Of a stretch of 46,564 nt of DNA, positions 31,404-39,608 are shown piece after piece (the stretch's first letter is position 1; every line of letters starts with the position of its first letter). Made by a program: the position numbers and the translations under genes. The stretch spans positions 1-46,564 of the forward strand of contig CAJCID010000124.1 of NCBI GenBank assembly GCA_903970305.1, read 5' to 3'. This stretch comes from Rhodospirillales bacterium. Its GTDB lineage: Bacteria; Pseudomonadota; Gammaproteobacteria; Burkholderiales; Burkholderiaceae_D. The notes below the pieces were generated by a model. The model did not search any database. It had not been told where the DNA came from and was given only the letters and a program-made list of their open reading frames with translations.

Positions 31404-32483
31404 CTATACCTTTGGTCCGGGGGTACCGGGCTCATAGCCCGTGGTGAGATTGGGCTGGTTATGGCGCCACTTCGGTTCATCGTTCAGGGTCTCGAGCATG
31501 ATCTTGCGCAAAGGCAGGATCCACGTGCTGTAGGCCTTGATCGTGTTGGTCGCGAGCATGCTGCCAGGCGGCTCGTCCATGAAGGGCATGAACTTGTCGG
31601 GAAATCCAGGCATCGTGCAGCCGATGCAGATGCCCCCGACATTCGGGCAGCCGCCGATCCCGGCCATCCAGCCGCGCTTGGGCACATTGCATTGCACGAC
31701 CGGTCCGTGGCAGCCGATCTTGACGATGCAGTTGGGACTGCCGTATTCCTTGGCGAAGAGGCCTTGCTCGAATGAGCCGGCGCGATCGCAGCCGTCGTGT
31801 ACGGTGGCCGTGAAAAGCCACTTGGGCCGACCCAGATCATCCAGGGGAATCATGGGCGCGACCCCTGCCAACTGACGCAACAGGTACAGAAGCGTCTCCA
31901 TGAAGTTATCCGGCTGGACCGGGCACCCCGGTACGTTCACGACCGGCAGCCCCGCCTTGGACTTCCACTGCCAGCCCAGGTAGTCGTTCAAACCCATGCA
32001 GCCGGTGGGATTGCCTTGCATCGCGTGGATGCCGCCATAGGTCGCACAGGTTCCCGCGCCGATCACGGCGATCGCCTTGGGCGCCAAGCGGTCGATCCAT
32101 TCCGTCGTCTTGATGGGCTGGCCCGTCTTCGGATCCGTGCCCATGCCCGCCCAGTAACCCTCGCCGCTTAATTTTTCGTTGGGAATCGAGCCTTCCACAA
32201 CCAGGACGAAATTCTCGATGTCGCCGCGCTCGGCCTGGTACCAGTAATCCATCAACTCGTCGCCGTTCTCGTAGGCGAGCACCGGGTTATGCAGGTAGAC
32301 CGTGGGCAGCCCCGGGATCGCCCCGAGCACGACGTCCTCGATGGAGGGCTGTGTCGCCGCAGTGATCGAGACCGAATCGCCGTCGCAGCCCAGGCCCGCC
32401 GTGATCCAGATGACGTGCACCTCCTTGACAGCGGAGGGCCGCTGCGTCTTGCGGCCATAGGGAACAGTGGTCTCATCGGGCAT
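31404..32483 (-). CDS. hhyS: [NiFe]-hydrogenase small subunit, group 1h, with Cys-x-Gly-Asp proximal-cluster motif
   Basis: A 359-residue electron-transfer subunit. Near the N-terminus WITAGLGC33-D-G-D36 replaces the usual C-x-G-C with C-x-G-D. Together with the cysteines of IGAGTCATYGG and VPGCPVQPDN this gives three Cys and one Asp for the proximal [4Fe-4S] cluster, as established for the actinobacterial-type enzyme of Ralstonia eutropha, where the Asp is linked to apparent O2 insensitivity. Medial and distal cluster ligands lie in VHDGCDRAG, KIGCHGPVVQCNVP and GGCPNVGGICIGC. No Tat signal or C-terminal helix is present. ATG 32483 has GTGAGG upstream; GTG 32495 is a weaker alternative. Confidence 0.96.
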   Translation of the reverse strand: MPDETTVPYGRKTQRPSAVKEVHVIWITAGLGCDGDSVSITAATQPSIEDVVLGAIPGLPTVYLHNPVLAYENGDELMDYWYQAERGDIENFVLVVEGSIPNEKLSGEGYWAGMGTDPKTGQPIKTTEWIDRLAPKAIAVIGAGTCATYGGIHAMQGNPTGCMGLNDYLGWQWKSKAGLPVVNVPGCPVQPDNFMETLLYLLRQLAGVAPMIPLDDLGRPKWLFTATVHDGCDRAGSFEQGLFAKEYGSPNCIVKIGCHGPVVQCNVPKRGWMAGIGGCPNVGGICIGCTMPGFPDKFMPFMDEPPGSMLATNTIKAYSTWILPLRKIMLETLNDEPKWRHNQPNLTTGYEPGTPGPKV

Positions 32484-33181
32484 GACTGGCCTCACGGTCT
32501 TCTGACTTGCAACATCTGGCCGATGCTCGCTGTGCCGGCCGAGCTTGCCAATGGATCCCCCGCGTAGACCGGTAACTTCGAACCGGTTTCAGGTCTTTCG
32601 TCCCTTGCCGAAGACCTTAGAGTCGCGCAGCCGACGGGCACTTCACGCACACCCCTTTTCCGCTTCAGAAAGTATTTTGTAGGCCCAGCAAGGTCTGTAC
32701 GCTAGCGCACATAAATTGGGTGCAGAGCGCAGCTGAGTCAGCCCAGGTTTTTCGGGTAGCCGAAACGAGACCCAGACCGGTCGCCGGGGACCGGGGTCGC
32801 TCAGGCTCAGAGCGCTTCTGCCGCAACCCAGCGCAACGCCAGAACGGAACTCCCGCGCGCACAGAAAGCTACCAAGCCATGCATCGTCGTGGTGCGCTCG
32901 CTCCGATTTCTTCCTTCATGGACCGCGCGCAATATTCTGATTGTTATGGAGAGTGTGACCCCGCGCGTTCTGCACCGAAGCCGTGCATTGGACAGCAGAT
33001 CCCACTCGATCTTGGCGTCCCCGGTGGCATGCAGCAGGGTCGCTTTGCCGTGAAATCTGGCTGAGATCCGAACCCGTCACGACACTTCACTCTGGAGCTA
33101 TACTCCTCGACAAAATAGACGCTTGGGCAGGATTAATTTTGTGCACCGCGGGGTCGCGCGTCGGCTATTGGAGGGATGTGG
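32484..33181. other. 700-base intergenic region upstream of the hydrogenase operon
   Basis: This region lies between the divergent hydrogenase operon and the N-acetyltransferase gene. It should hold the hydrogenase promoter; one inverted repeat is listed separately. A TATACT-like -10 element lies near 33099, about 80 bases before the acetyltransferase. Short plus-strand frames here (such as 32720-33064) have no family features. I found no good sigma-54 site. Confidence 0.45.
32592..32616. promoter_or_regulatory. Inverted repeat in the hydrogenase leader/promoter region
   Basis: GGTCTTTCG at 32592-32600 and CGAAGACC at 32609-32616 are complementary apart from one bulged base. The element lies about 110-135 bases upstream of the small-subunit start. 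It might be an operator or a leader hairpin. Nothing more can be said from sequence alone. Confidence 0.3.
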
Positions 33182-33988
33182 GTGGCCAATCTCGAGCTTG
33201 ACGCCTATCTTGAACGGATCCGGTGGACGGGCCCGCTCCCTCCGGACTTCGATACCCTCGCTGGACTGCTACGCGGCCATACCCGGCATATCCCGTTCGA
33301 GAATCTGGACGTGCTCCTGGGCCGGGGGATCAACATCGAGTTGCAGGCTGTAGAAGCCAAGCTCGTCAGAGCGCGGCGCGGCGGTTATTGCTTCGAGCAT
33401 GCGACGCTGTTCGCTGCGGTGCTCGAGGCGCTTGGATTCGCCGTGGTGCGGCACTGCGCACGCGTGACGCTCTTGGTGCCGCGCACGGCAGCGCCCAGGA
33501 CCCACATGTTCTTGCTGGTCTCGCTCGCCGAGGGTGATTTTGTTGTCGATCCGGGGTTCGGACCGCTTCTCCCCAGGGTGCCCCTGCGTCTTGGCGGGGA
33601 GGAAGAAGCACGCTTTCACCGCGAATCCCATCGCATGGTCCAGGAAGGGCGCTACTGGATCCTGCGCGGCAGTCTGGGTGAGGATCCGGTCGACGCCTGG
33701 GCGAGCACTTTCGACGAAGAAAACCCCGTGGACTTTGTCCTCGGCAACCACTACACATCCACCCATCCGTCTTCGCCCTTTGTGAACCGGATCATGATGA
33801 GCGCGCTCACCGACCTGGGCCGCGTCTCGATCATGAACCGCAATGTCACCGTGCGCGATCGCGCGGGCGCCTCCACGTTCGAACTCGCTGACCGGAGCGC
33901 TCTGCGCCAGATCGTTGCGGAATACTTCGACTTCGATCTTCCCGAAATCGAGACGCTCCTTGTCCCTTCGATTCCCGAATGGAATTAG
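33182..33988 (+). CDS. nat: Arylamine N-acetyltransferase
   Basis: A 268-residue cytoplasmic enzyme transferring acetyl from acetyl-CoA to arylamines, arylhydrazines or related amines. The catalytic triad is complete: C70 in RRGGYCFEHATLF, H108 in RTHMFLLV and D123 in VVDPGFG. This numbering, from GTG 33182, is within one residue of the classical enterobacterial enzyme, and the GTG has GGAGG at seven-base spacing. The ATG at 33176 lies too close to that site. PFENLDVLLGR and STFDEENPVDFVLGNHYTST are additional family motifs. It stands alone. The physiological substrate is unknown. Confidence 0.93.
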   Translation: MANLELDAYLERIRWTGPLPPDFDTLAGLLRGHTRHIPFENLDVLLGRGINIELQAVEAKLVRARRGGYCFEHATLFAAVLEALGFAVVRHCARVTLLVPRTAAPRTHMFLLVSLAEGDFVVDPGFGPLLPRVPLRLGGEEEARFHRESHRMVQEGRYWILRGSLGEDPVDAWASTFDEENPVDFVLGNHYTSTHPSSPFVNRIMMSALTDLGRVSIMNRNVTVRDRAGASTFELADRSALRQIVAEYFDFDLPEIETLLVPSIPEWN

Positions 33989-34315
33989 CCCGCGCGCCCA
34001 AAGGGCACGCGAGTCGGCAAAGACACCTGGGCAAATGTGCTGATCCAGGCCGGGAACGCAAGGCCGATCCGGATGGGCGTCGAAGACGCCTGTCGAGCGG
34101 CCGACTGTGGTGAGTACCTGAGGCGGCTCAGAGAAACGCCTCGCCCGCCTTGGGGGAATCACCGAGAGTAGGCACCTTCAGATGCATGGTTGCGTGCGTG
34201 TCACAACTTCTTACAAGAAAGCCCGCACTTTCGCGACCCATCGCGTCGGCGCACGAGCACACTCGTACGTTAGATCGACAGACAGACGTCATGACGAGAA
34301 GCGGATGAGACCACG
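33989..34315. other. Intergenic leader of the DUF1800 cassette
   Basis: This 327-base gap contains the candidate structured RNA at 34013-34105 and a second strong hairpin (GAGGCG at 34120 with CGCCTC near 34137), neither followed by a clear T-run. No gene is supported. Confidence 0.5.
34013..34105 (+). ncRNA. Candidate structured leader RNA resembling a c-di-GMP-I (GEMM) riboswitch
   Basis: GTCGGC (34013-34018) pairs with GCCGAC (34100-34105) to close the element. Blocks reminiscent of GEMM-I follow in the right order: CGGCAAA directly after the closing strand, a CCTGG/CCAGG stem (34026-34030 with 34045-34049), GGAACGCAAGGCC (GEMM: GGGACGCAAAGCC), a perfect GGCGTC-GAA-GACGCC stem (34076-34090), then AGCGGCCGAC. 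Weak points are a shortened last block, no GNRA loop in the first stem and one mismatch in the core. It lies 210 bases before the DUF1800 gene, so it could control that cassette. Identity uncertain. Confidence 0.35.
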
Positions 34316-35920
34316 ATGCATGGGATTGCCTTGAACCAGCCCGACTCACGACCAGGACCGTTAGCCGAGCGCGGAAATATCGCGCGGCTCGCAGGGCGTG
34401 CGCTCATCTGCTGCGCACTCTTTTCGGGCTGCGCAAACCAGGAGGCGAGTCAGGCGGGAACTGCGAAGAACGATCCTCACGCGGCACAGGTGCAGGAAGA
34501 GTTCTTGAACCGCCTCACCTGGGGCGCCTCGACCAGCGCTGCCGAGAAGCTGGCTCAGATGGGCATGCCAAGCTATCTGAACCACCAGCTCCACCCGGGG
34601 CCTCTGGTCTTGCCGCCAGCCATCGCTGAAGAGGTGAAGGCGCTCACGATCTCCCAGAAGCCGATGGACGCCCTGGTCTTCGACCTCGAGGCCCAGCGTA
34701 AGAGCGCGGATGCGATCGCCGATCCGGACCAGAAGAAAGCGGCCCAGCAGGCCTATCGCCAGGAGCAGGACCAGATCGGTCGCGAGGCCCAGACCCGCTC
34801 GCTCTTGTACGCGGTCTACTCGCCCAATCAACTCGAAGAACAGATGACCTGGTTCTGGATGAACCACTTCAATGTCCACATGTATAAGAGCAACATCCGG
34901 GTTCTCGTGGGCGACTACGAGGAGCATGCGATTCGACCCCATGCGCTCGGACACTTCCGGGAGCTCCTCGATGCGACGCTGCACCATCCGGCGATGCTGC
35001 GTTATCTGGATAACGAGCAGAATGCGCTCGGGCATATCAATGAAAATTACGCCCGCGAGATCATGGAACTGCATACCTTGGGAGTGCACGGCGGCTATAG
35101 TCAGCACGACGTCCAGGAACTCGCGCGCATTCTGACCGGCGTGGGTGTGAACATGGGACAAAACGCCCCGAAACTGAACGCCCAACAGATGCCCTTGTAT
35201 CAGCGAGCGGGTCTCTTCGAATTCAATCCGGCGCGCCACGATTTCGGTGACAAGGAGTTCCTTGGGAAACACATCAAGGGCCGCGGCATGGACGAGGTCG
35301 AAGAGGCCGTGACGCTCCTCGCCCGCTCGCCCGCCACGGCGGAATTCGTCTCACGCAAGATGGCCGTCTACTTCGAAAGCGACAATCCTCCGGAGGCGCT
35401 CGTACACCGGATGGCCGAGACCTTCACGCGCACCGATGGCGACATCGCCGCGGTGCTCCAGACGCTTTTTGAATCGCGTGAATTCAACGCCTCGCTGGCA
35501 TCCAAGTTCAAGGATCCGGTCCACTATGTGGTCTCGGCGGTACGCCTGGCCTATGACGAGAAGCCGATCTTGAACACGCAACCGATGGTCAACTGGCTGA
35601 ACCGCATGAACGAGCCGCTCTTTGCCCACGAGACCCCGGACGGCTATCCGATGACCGGGGGCGCTTGGGCGAGTTCGGGGCAGATGACGACCCGCTTTGA
35701 GATCGCCAAGGCGATCGGCTCGGGCAGTGCCGGACTCTTCAAGACCGATGGGCCCCAGCCCGTCGAGCAGGCAGCTTTCCCGCAGCTCTCCAACGCTCTT
35801 TACTACAACGCGATCCAGAAGACGCTTGGTCCGGCGACCCGCAGTGCGCTGGATCAGGCCACGTCTCCCCAGGAGTGGAACACCTTCCTTCTGGCCTCCC
35901 CCGAATTCATGAATCGTTAG
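34316..35920 (+). CDS. DUF1800 family protein, predicted lipoprotein
   Basis: A 534-residue protein with an N-terminal export signal and lipobox-like LFSGC (C39). DUF1800 features follow: a long helical region, QMTWFWMNHFNVHM, HALGHFRELLDATLHHPAMLRYLDNEQN, NENYAREIMELHTLGVHGGYSQHDVQELARILTG and FNPARHDFGDKEFLGK, then a C-terminal helical domain. It is probably periplasmic or on the outer membrane. DUF1800 genes are almost always next to DUF1501 genes, as here (17-base gap); the pair is widespread but unexplained, with links suggested to outer-surface or polymer processes. The start at ATG 34316 leaves a long n-region; ATG further in is possible. Confidence 0.9.
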   Translation: MHGIALNQPDSRPGPLAERGNIARLAGRALICCALFSGCANQEASQAGTAKNDPHAAQVQEEFLNRLTWGASTSAAEKLAQMGMPSYLNHQLHPGPLVLPPAIAEEVKALTISQKPMDALVFDLEAQRKSADAIADPDQKKAAQQAYRQEQDQIGREAQTRSLLYAVYSPNQLEEQMTWFWMNHFNVHMYKSNIRVLVGDYEEHAIRPHALGHFRELLDATLHHPAMLRYLDNEQNALGHINENYAREIMELHTLGVHGGYSQHDVQELARILTGVGVNMGQNAPKLNAQQMPLYQRAGLFEFNPARHDFGDKEFLGKHIKGRGMDEVEEAVTLLARSPATAEFVSRKMAVYFESDNPPEALVHRMAETFTRTDGDIAAVLQTLFESREFNASLASKFKDPVHYVVSAVRLAYDEKPILNTQPMVNWLNRMNEPLFAHETPDGYPMTGGAWASSGQMTTRFEIAKAIGSGSAGLFKTDGPQPVEQAAFPQLSNALYYNAIQKTLGPATRSALDQATSPQEWNTFLLASPEFMNR

Positions 35921-35937
35921 TACGAAGGAGTTCCCCC

Positions 35938-37149
35938 GTGAAACGTCGCTCGCTCCTCGAGGCCCTGGCCCTCTCCCCCTTGGTTTTTGGCGCACCGCGG
36001 CTCTATGCGGCTCCGGCAGCCCAGGCGAAGCTTCTCGTGGTGTTCATGCGCGGAGGCTACGACTGCGCCAATTTGCTCGTGCCGGTCTCGAGCTCGTTCT
36101 ACTACGAGTCGCGACCGAATATCGCGGTCGCGCGATCCGACCCTTCGGGTCAGAACCAGAATCCGAACGCGGCGCTCACCTTGGACGCAAACTGGGGCCT
36201 GCATCCGGCGCTACGTGATTCGATCTATCCGCTCTTCCAGAAGGGTCAGGTTGCCTTCGTGCCTTTCGCCGGCACGGACGACTTGAGCCGCAGCCACTTT
36301 GAGACCCAGGATTCGATCGAACTCGGACAAGGCGAGAACACCAGCCGCGACTTTCGCTCAGGCTTTTTGAATCGGCTCGTCACCGTGTTACAGCGCGAGG
36401 GGCGCCAGGCGAGCCCCATGTCCTTCACGGATCGTATGCCGATCGTCTTTCAGGGGGGAGCGGACGTCCCGAACATGGCCTTGAAATCGGTCGGCAAGCC
36501 CGGTGTCGATGAGCGCCAGGGCAAGATCATCGCCGCCATGTATGGCAAGACCGCGCTCGCAGCCCCGGTCACCGAAGGTTTTGGCGTGCGCGATGAGGTG
36601 ATGCGCGAGGTCCAGGATGAGATGGATCAGGCAAGCCGCAATGCTCTGAGCGCGAAGGGATTCGAGGCCGAGGCGCGCCGCATCGCGCACCTGATGCGCG
36701 AGAAGTTCAATGTCGGCTTCGTGGACGTCGGCGGCTGGGATACCCATGTGGGCGAGGGCGGCGCCACCGGGTATCTGGCCAATCGCTTTGATGAACTCGG
36801 CCGGGGCCTGGCCGGATTCGCCGACGAGATGGGGTCGGACTGGAACAACACGGTTGTCATCGTCGTCAGCGAGTTCGGCCGCACCTTCCGGGAGAACGGC
36901 AATCGCGGCACGGACCACGGACATGGCAGCGTCTACTGGGTCTTGGGTGGCGCAATCCGCGGCGGCCGGATCCTCGGCAACCAGGTGAAGGTCGAGCAGG
37001 CCACGCTCTTTCAGAACCGGGATTTTCCGGTACTGAACGAATATCGCGGCTTATTGGCGGGGCTTTTCGGGCGGGTCTACGGTCTGGACAAGTCGCGCCT
37101 GGCCGAGGTCTTCCCCGGGGCTCAAGCGCGCGATATCGGCCTGGTTTAG
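35938..37149 (+). CDS. DUF1501 family protein, Tat-exported
   Basis: A 403-residue protein of the DUF1501 family (alkaline-phosphatase/sulfatase-like fold). GTG 35938 is the start: AAGGAG lies seven bases upstream, giving MKRRSLLEALALSPL, a twin-arginine-type signal. LLVVFMRGGYDCANLLVP replaces the usual RGGADGLN motif (here GYDCAN). FVDVGGWDTHVGEGG carries conserved Asp and His likely to bind metal, and VIVVSEFGRTFRENGNRGTDHGHGSVYWVLGGAIRGG is the family's strongest signature. It is expected in the periplasm, folded before export, and functionally coupled to DUF1800. Confidence 0.92.
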   Translation: MKRRSLLEALALSPLVFGAPRLYAAPAAQAKLLVVFMRGGYDCANLLVPVSSSFYYESRPNIAVARSDPSGQNQNPNAALTLDANWGLHPALRDSIYPLFQKGQVAFVPFAGTDDLSRSHFETQDSIELGQGENTSRDFRSGFLNRLVTVLQREGRQASPMSFTDRMPIVFQGGADVPNMALKSVGKPGVDERQGKIIAAMYGKTALAAPVTEGFGVRDEVMREVQDEMDQASRNALSAKGFEAEARRIAHLMREKFNVGFVDVGGWDTHVGEGGATGYLANRFDELGRGLAGFADEMGSDWNNTVVIVVSEFGRTFRENGNRGTDHGHGSVYWVLGGAIRGGRILGNQVKVEQATLFQNRDFPVLNEYRGLLAGLFGRVYGLDKSRLAEVFPGAQARDIGLV

Positions 37150-37162
37150 CCTGGAGAGCACC

Positions 37163-37594
37163 GTGAGGCTTGGCGTGACGAACCGACTCGCCTTCGTATT
37201 GGTCGTGATCGGCGCGCTCCTGGCATCGGCTTGCGACATCGCGCCCTTCGATGTTTTCACTGATCCCTCGACAAGGCTCGCGGGCGCCTTGCGGGATGCG
37301 GCCCTCTTGATGGACCTGCAGCGGCAGGACACCTACACGTTGGCCTACCACTTCAAACCGGGGCACGACGGATGCAAGAGCGGTGACTTCCGGCTGGAGA
37401 TGGCTGCCAATGCCGGGCTTCTTGTGGTGTGCACGACGCCCATGGGACCGGGCGATATGGGAGGGCTCACCACGTCACATTTGACTTATGTTGCAGTCCC
37501 GAAGCGGCTCGAGATCACCAAGAGTGCGGGAGAAATCCTCTACATCGATCTCGCTCGCCGGGAAGGTCTGATCGAGGTTGTGGGCCTGCGCTAG
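37163..37594 (+). CDS. Predicted lipoprotein, 143 residues
   Basis: Start GTG 37163 with GGAGAG upstream. The N-terminus MRLGVTNRLAFVLVVIGALL followed by ASAC24 is a type II signal peptide with lipobox. The mature part contains two cysteines (GHDGCKSGD and LLVVCTT), possibly a disulfide, and predicted beta strands such as HLTYVAVPKRLEITKSAGEILYIDL. No family is recognised. It follows the DUF1501 gene by 13 bases, so it is probably the third member of the exported DUF1800-DUF1501 cassette. Confidence 0.8.
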   Translation: MRLGVTNRLAFVLVVIGALLASACDIAPFDVFTDPSTRLAGALRDAALLMDLQRQDTYTLAYHFKPGHDGCKSGDFRLEMAANAGLLVVCTTPMGPGDMGGLTTSHLTYVAVPKRLEITKSAGEILYIDLARREGLIEVVGLR

Positions 37595-37932
37595 AAGAGG
37601 CGTCTGGAAACCCGAGCCCGACGAGCCAGACGAGCCAGCAGCCACCGCAAAGCCAAGCATCATCTTGCCGCTTCGCAACCACGCGGCGCGGCGCTTCCTC
37701 TGTAGTGCAAAGGGATCTACCGTCGGTTCGATTTCGCGTTAAAATGAAACGGTCGTTCGAATTTCCCGGTCGGGTTGGATTGCCGCGCGCAAAGAGCCCT
37801 CGGGATTGCCGTAATATCTGGGGAATCCCGACAGACCATGCCCAATCTCATCTCTGAGTTCGACGCCACCTGGCGCACTCTCCCTCACAGCAAAGGCGCC
37901 CAGAACAGGCGCATTTGTGGACGGCCTCGCTG
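37595..37932. other. Intergenic region with a short leader frame before DUF1178
   Basis: This 338-base gap begins with a small repeat (ACGAGCCAG twice near 37619-37640). From ATG 37838 a 31-codon frame (MPNLISEFDATWRTLP...) runs to a TGA at 37931-37933 that overlaps the DUF1178 ATG as TGATG. It has no good ribosome-binding site. It could be a coupling leader peptide or coincidence. A promoter may lie in the AT-richer part near 37730-37750. Confidence 0.4.
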
Positions 37933-38352
37933 ATGAAGGTCTTTAATCTGCGCTGCAGCCGGCACCATGAATTTGAAGGATGGTTTCCCTCGGCCGAGGA
38001 ATCCGAGCGCCAACTGAGCAACCATCTGACCCACTGTCCGATCTGCGATTGCAGCGATCTCATGCGCATGCCGTCGGCCCCGCGCCTGAACCTCGCCACC
38101 GAATCGGCGACCGAGCTGGTCGCACCGAATGCCCAGGCAGAGTGGGTCAAGGCGCTGCGCGAACTGATCGCCAACACCGAGGACGTCGGCCCCCGATTTG
38201 CCGAAGAGGCGCGCCGCATCCATTATCGCGAAACCCCGCAGCGGGCGATCCGCGGCGTGGCGAGCGATCGCGACCGTCAGGAACTGCAGGAAGAGGGCAT
38301 CGAGGTGATCGCGCTGCCGGTGCCTGCGCTGGCCAAAGAACCGCTGCAATGA
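37933..38352 (+). CDS. DUF1178 family protein
   Basis: A 139-residue small cytoplasmic protein typical of proteobacteria. The N-terminus MKVFNLRCSRHHEFEGWF has C8, and HCPICDC adds C35, C38 and C40, forming a probable zinc ribbon. GPRFAEEARRIHYRETPQRAIRGVASDRDRQELQEEGIEVIALPVP is the conserved DUF1178 C-terminus. The function is unknown. ATG 37933 has no clear Shine-Dalgarno site and overlaps the stop of a short upstream frame. The next plus-strand genes start 55 bases downstream and may or may not share its transcript. Confidence 0.92.
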   Translation: MKVFNLRCSRHHEFEGWFPSAEESERQLSNHLTHCPICDCSDLMRMPSAPRLNLATESATELVAPNAQAEWVKALRELIANTEDVGPRFAEEARRIHYRETPQRAIRGVASDRDRQELQEEGIEVIALPVPALAKEPLQ

Positions 38353-38407
38353 CAGCACCGCACCCGGCCGTGACTCTTCGGCTCGGGGCATCATGGAGGA
38401 GGACTGC

Positions 38408-39598
38408 ATGGATTTGAATTACACGGATCAAGACCTGGCGTTCCGCGAGGAGGTGAAGACCTGGCTAGAGGCCAACCTGCCAGCCGATCTGCAGCACAAG
38501 GTGCTGAACCATCTGCGGCTGAACAAGGAAGAATTCGTCCGCTGGCACAAGATCCTGGCGAAGAAGGGCTGGGTTGCACCCGCCTGGCCCGTCGAGTGGG
38601 GCGGGACCGGCTGGAACGCGACGCAGCGTCACATCTTCGAGGAAGAGTGCGCCGCGGCGGGCACACCGATGATCATGGCCTTTGGCGTGTCGATGGTGGC
38701 CCCGGTCCTCATGAAATACGGCAGCGAGGAACAAAAGCGCTACTACCTGCCGCGCATCTACGATTGCACCGACTGGTGGTGCCAAGGCTACTCGGAACCG
38801 GGCTCAGGCTCGGATCTCGCATCATTGAAGACGCGCGCCGAACGCGAGGGCGACTTCTACGTGGTCAACGGCCAGAAGACCTGGACCACCCTGGCGCAGT
38901 TCGCCGACATGATGTTCTGCCTCGTGCGCACCGAGACCACCGAGCGCAGGCAGGAAGGGATCTCGTTTCTCTTGATCGACATGAAGACCCCGGGCATCAC
39001 GGTGCGGCCGATCCTCACGCTCGATGAGGACCACGAGGTCAATGAGGTGTTCCTCGAGAACGTCAAGGTGCCGATTGCCAACCGGATCGGCGAGGAGGGC
39101 AAAGGCTGGACCTATGCGAAATACCTCCTCGGCCATGAGCGCACCGGCATCGCCGCGGTGGGTCGCTCCAAGCGCGAACTGGGATTTTTGAAGCGCATAG
39201 CGGGTGCACAATCCAAGAACGGCAGACCCCTCCTCGAGGATGCGCTCTTTGCGGCCAAGCTCGCCTCGCTGGAAATTGAACTGATGGCGCTCGAGATGAC
39301 CGTCTTGCGTGTCGTCTCTGCAGAAGGCGCGCAAAAGGGACCGGGGCCCGAGGCGTCGCTCTTGAAGATCAAGGGTACCGAAATCCAGCAGGCTCTGACC
39401 GAGCTGATGCTCGAGGCGATCGGCCCGTATGGCATGCCCTTCGAGCGCGAGTATCTCGAAGGCCGCACCCCGCATGCGTTGGATGACGACGCTGCGCCAA
39501 TTGCCGCCTACTACTTCAATTTTCGGAAGACCTCCATCTATGGGGGTTCGAACGAAATCCAAAAGAACATCATTTCCCAGATGATTCTGGGGCTTTGA
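38408..39598 (+). CDS. Acyl-CoA dehydrogenase family protein (first of a pair)
   Basis: A 396-residue flavoprotein of the acyl-CoA dehydrogenase family. The helical N-domain begins MDLNYTDQDLAFREEVKTWL. WCQGYSEPGSGSDLASLKTRAE and VNGQKTWTTLAQFAD are the FAD/acyl-binding segments, and the C-domain ends with SIYGGSNEIQKNIISQMILGL, including the usual FAD-contacting motif. Start ATG 38408 has GGAGGAGG five bases upstream. It lies ten bases before a second, different acyl-CoA dehydrogenase and is followed by two MaoC genes, an arrangement seen for heteromeric FadE pairs acting on bulky or branched substrates such as steroid side chains (inference). Confidence 0.94.
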   Translation: MDLNYTDQDLAFREEVKTWLEANLPADLQHKVLNHLRLNKEEFVRWHKILAKKGWVAPAWPVEWGGTGWNATQRHIFEEECAAAGTPMIMAFGVSMVAPVLMKYGSEEQKRYYLPRIYDCTDWWCQGYSEPGSGSDLASLKTRAEREGDFYVVNGQKTWTTLAQFADMMFCLVRTETTERRQEGISFLLIDMKTPGITVRPILTLDEDHEVNEVFLENVKVPIANRIGEEGKGWTYAKYLLGHERTGIAAVGRSKRELGFLKRIAGAQSKNGRPLLEDALFAAKLASLEIELMALEMTVLRVVSAEGAQKGPGPEASLLKIKGTEIQQALTELMLEAIGPYGMPFEREYLEGRTPHALDDDAAPIAAYYFNFRKTSIYGGSNEIQKNIISQMILGL

Positions 39599-39608
39599 GG
39601 AGCGCGCC

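Noticed and set aside
30666..31775. Plus-strand 369-codon open frame
   Set aside because: It is antisense to the hydrogenase large and small subunit genes, which are unambiguous. The translation has no recognisable motif.
32484..32530. Sigma-54 promoter before the hydrogenase operon
   Set aside because: On the minus strand a GG and a GC occur in CGGCCAGATGTTGCAA, but the spacing is one base short of the -24/-12 rule and the flanks do not match.
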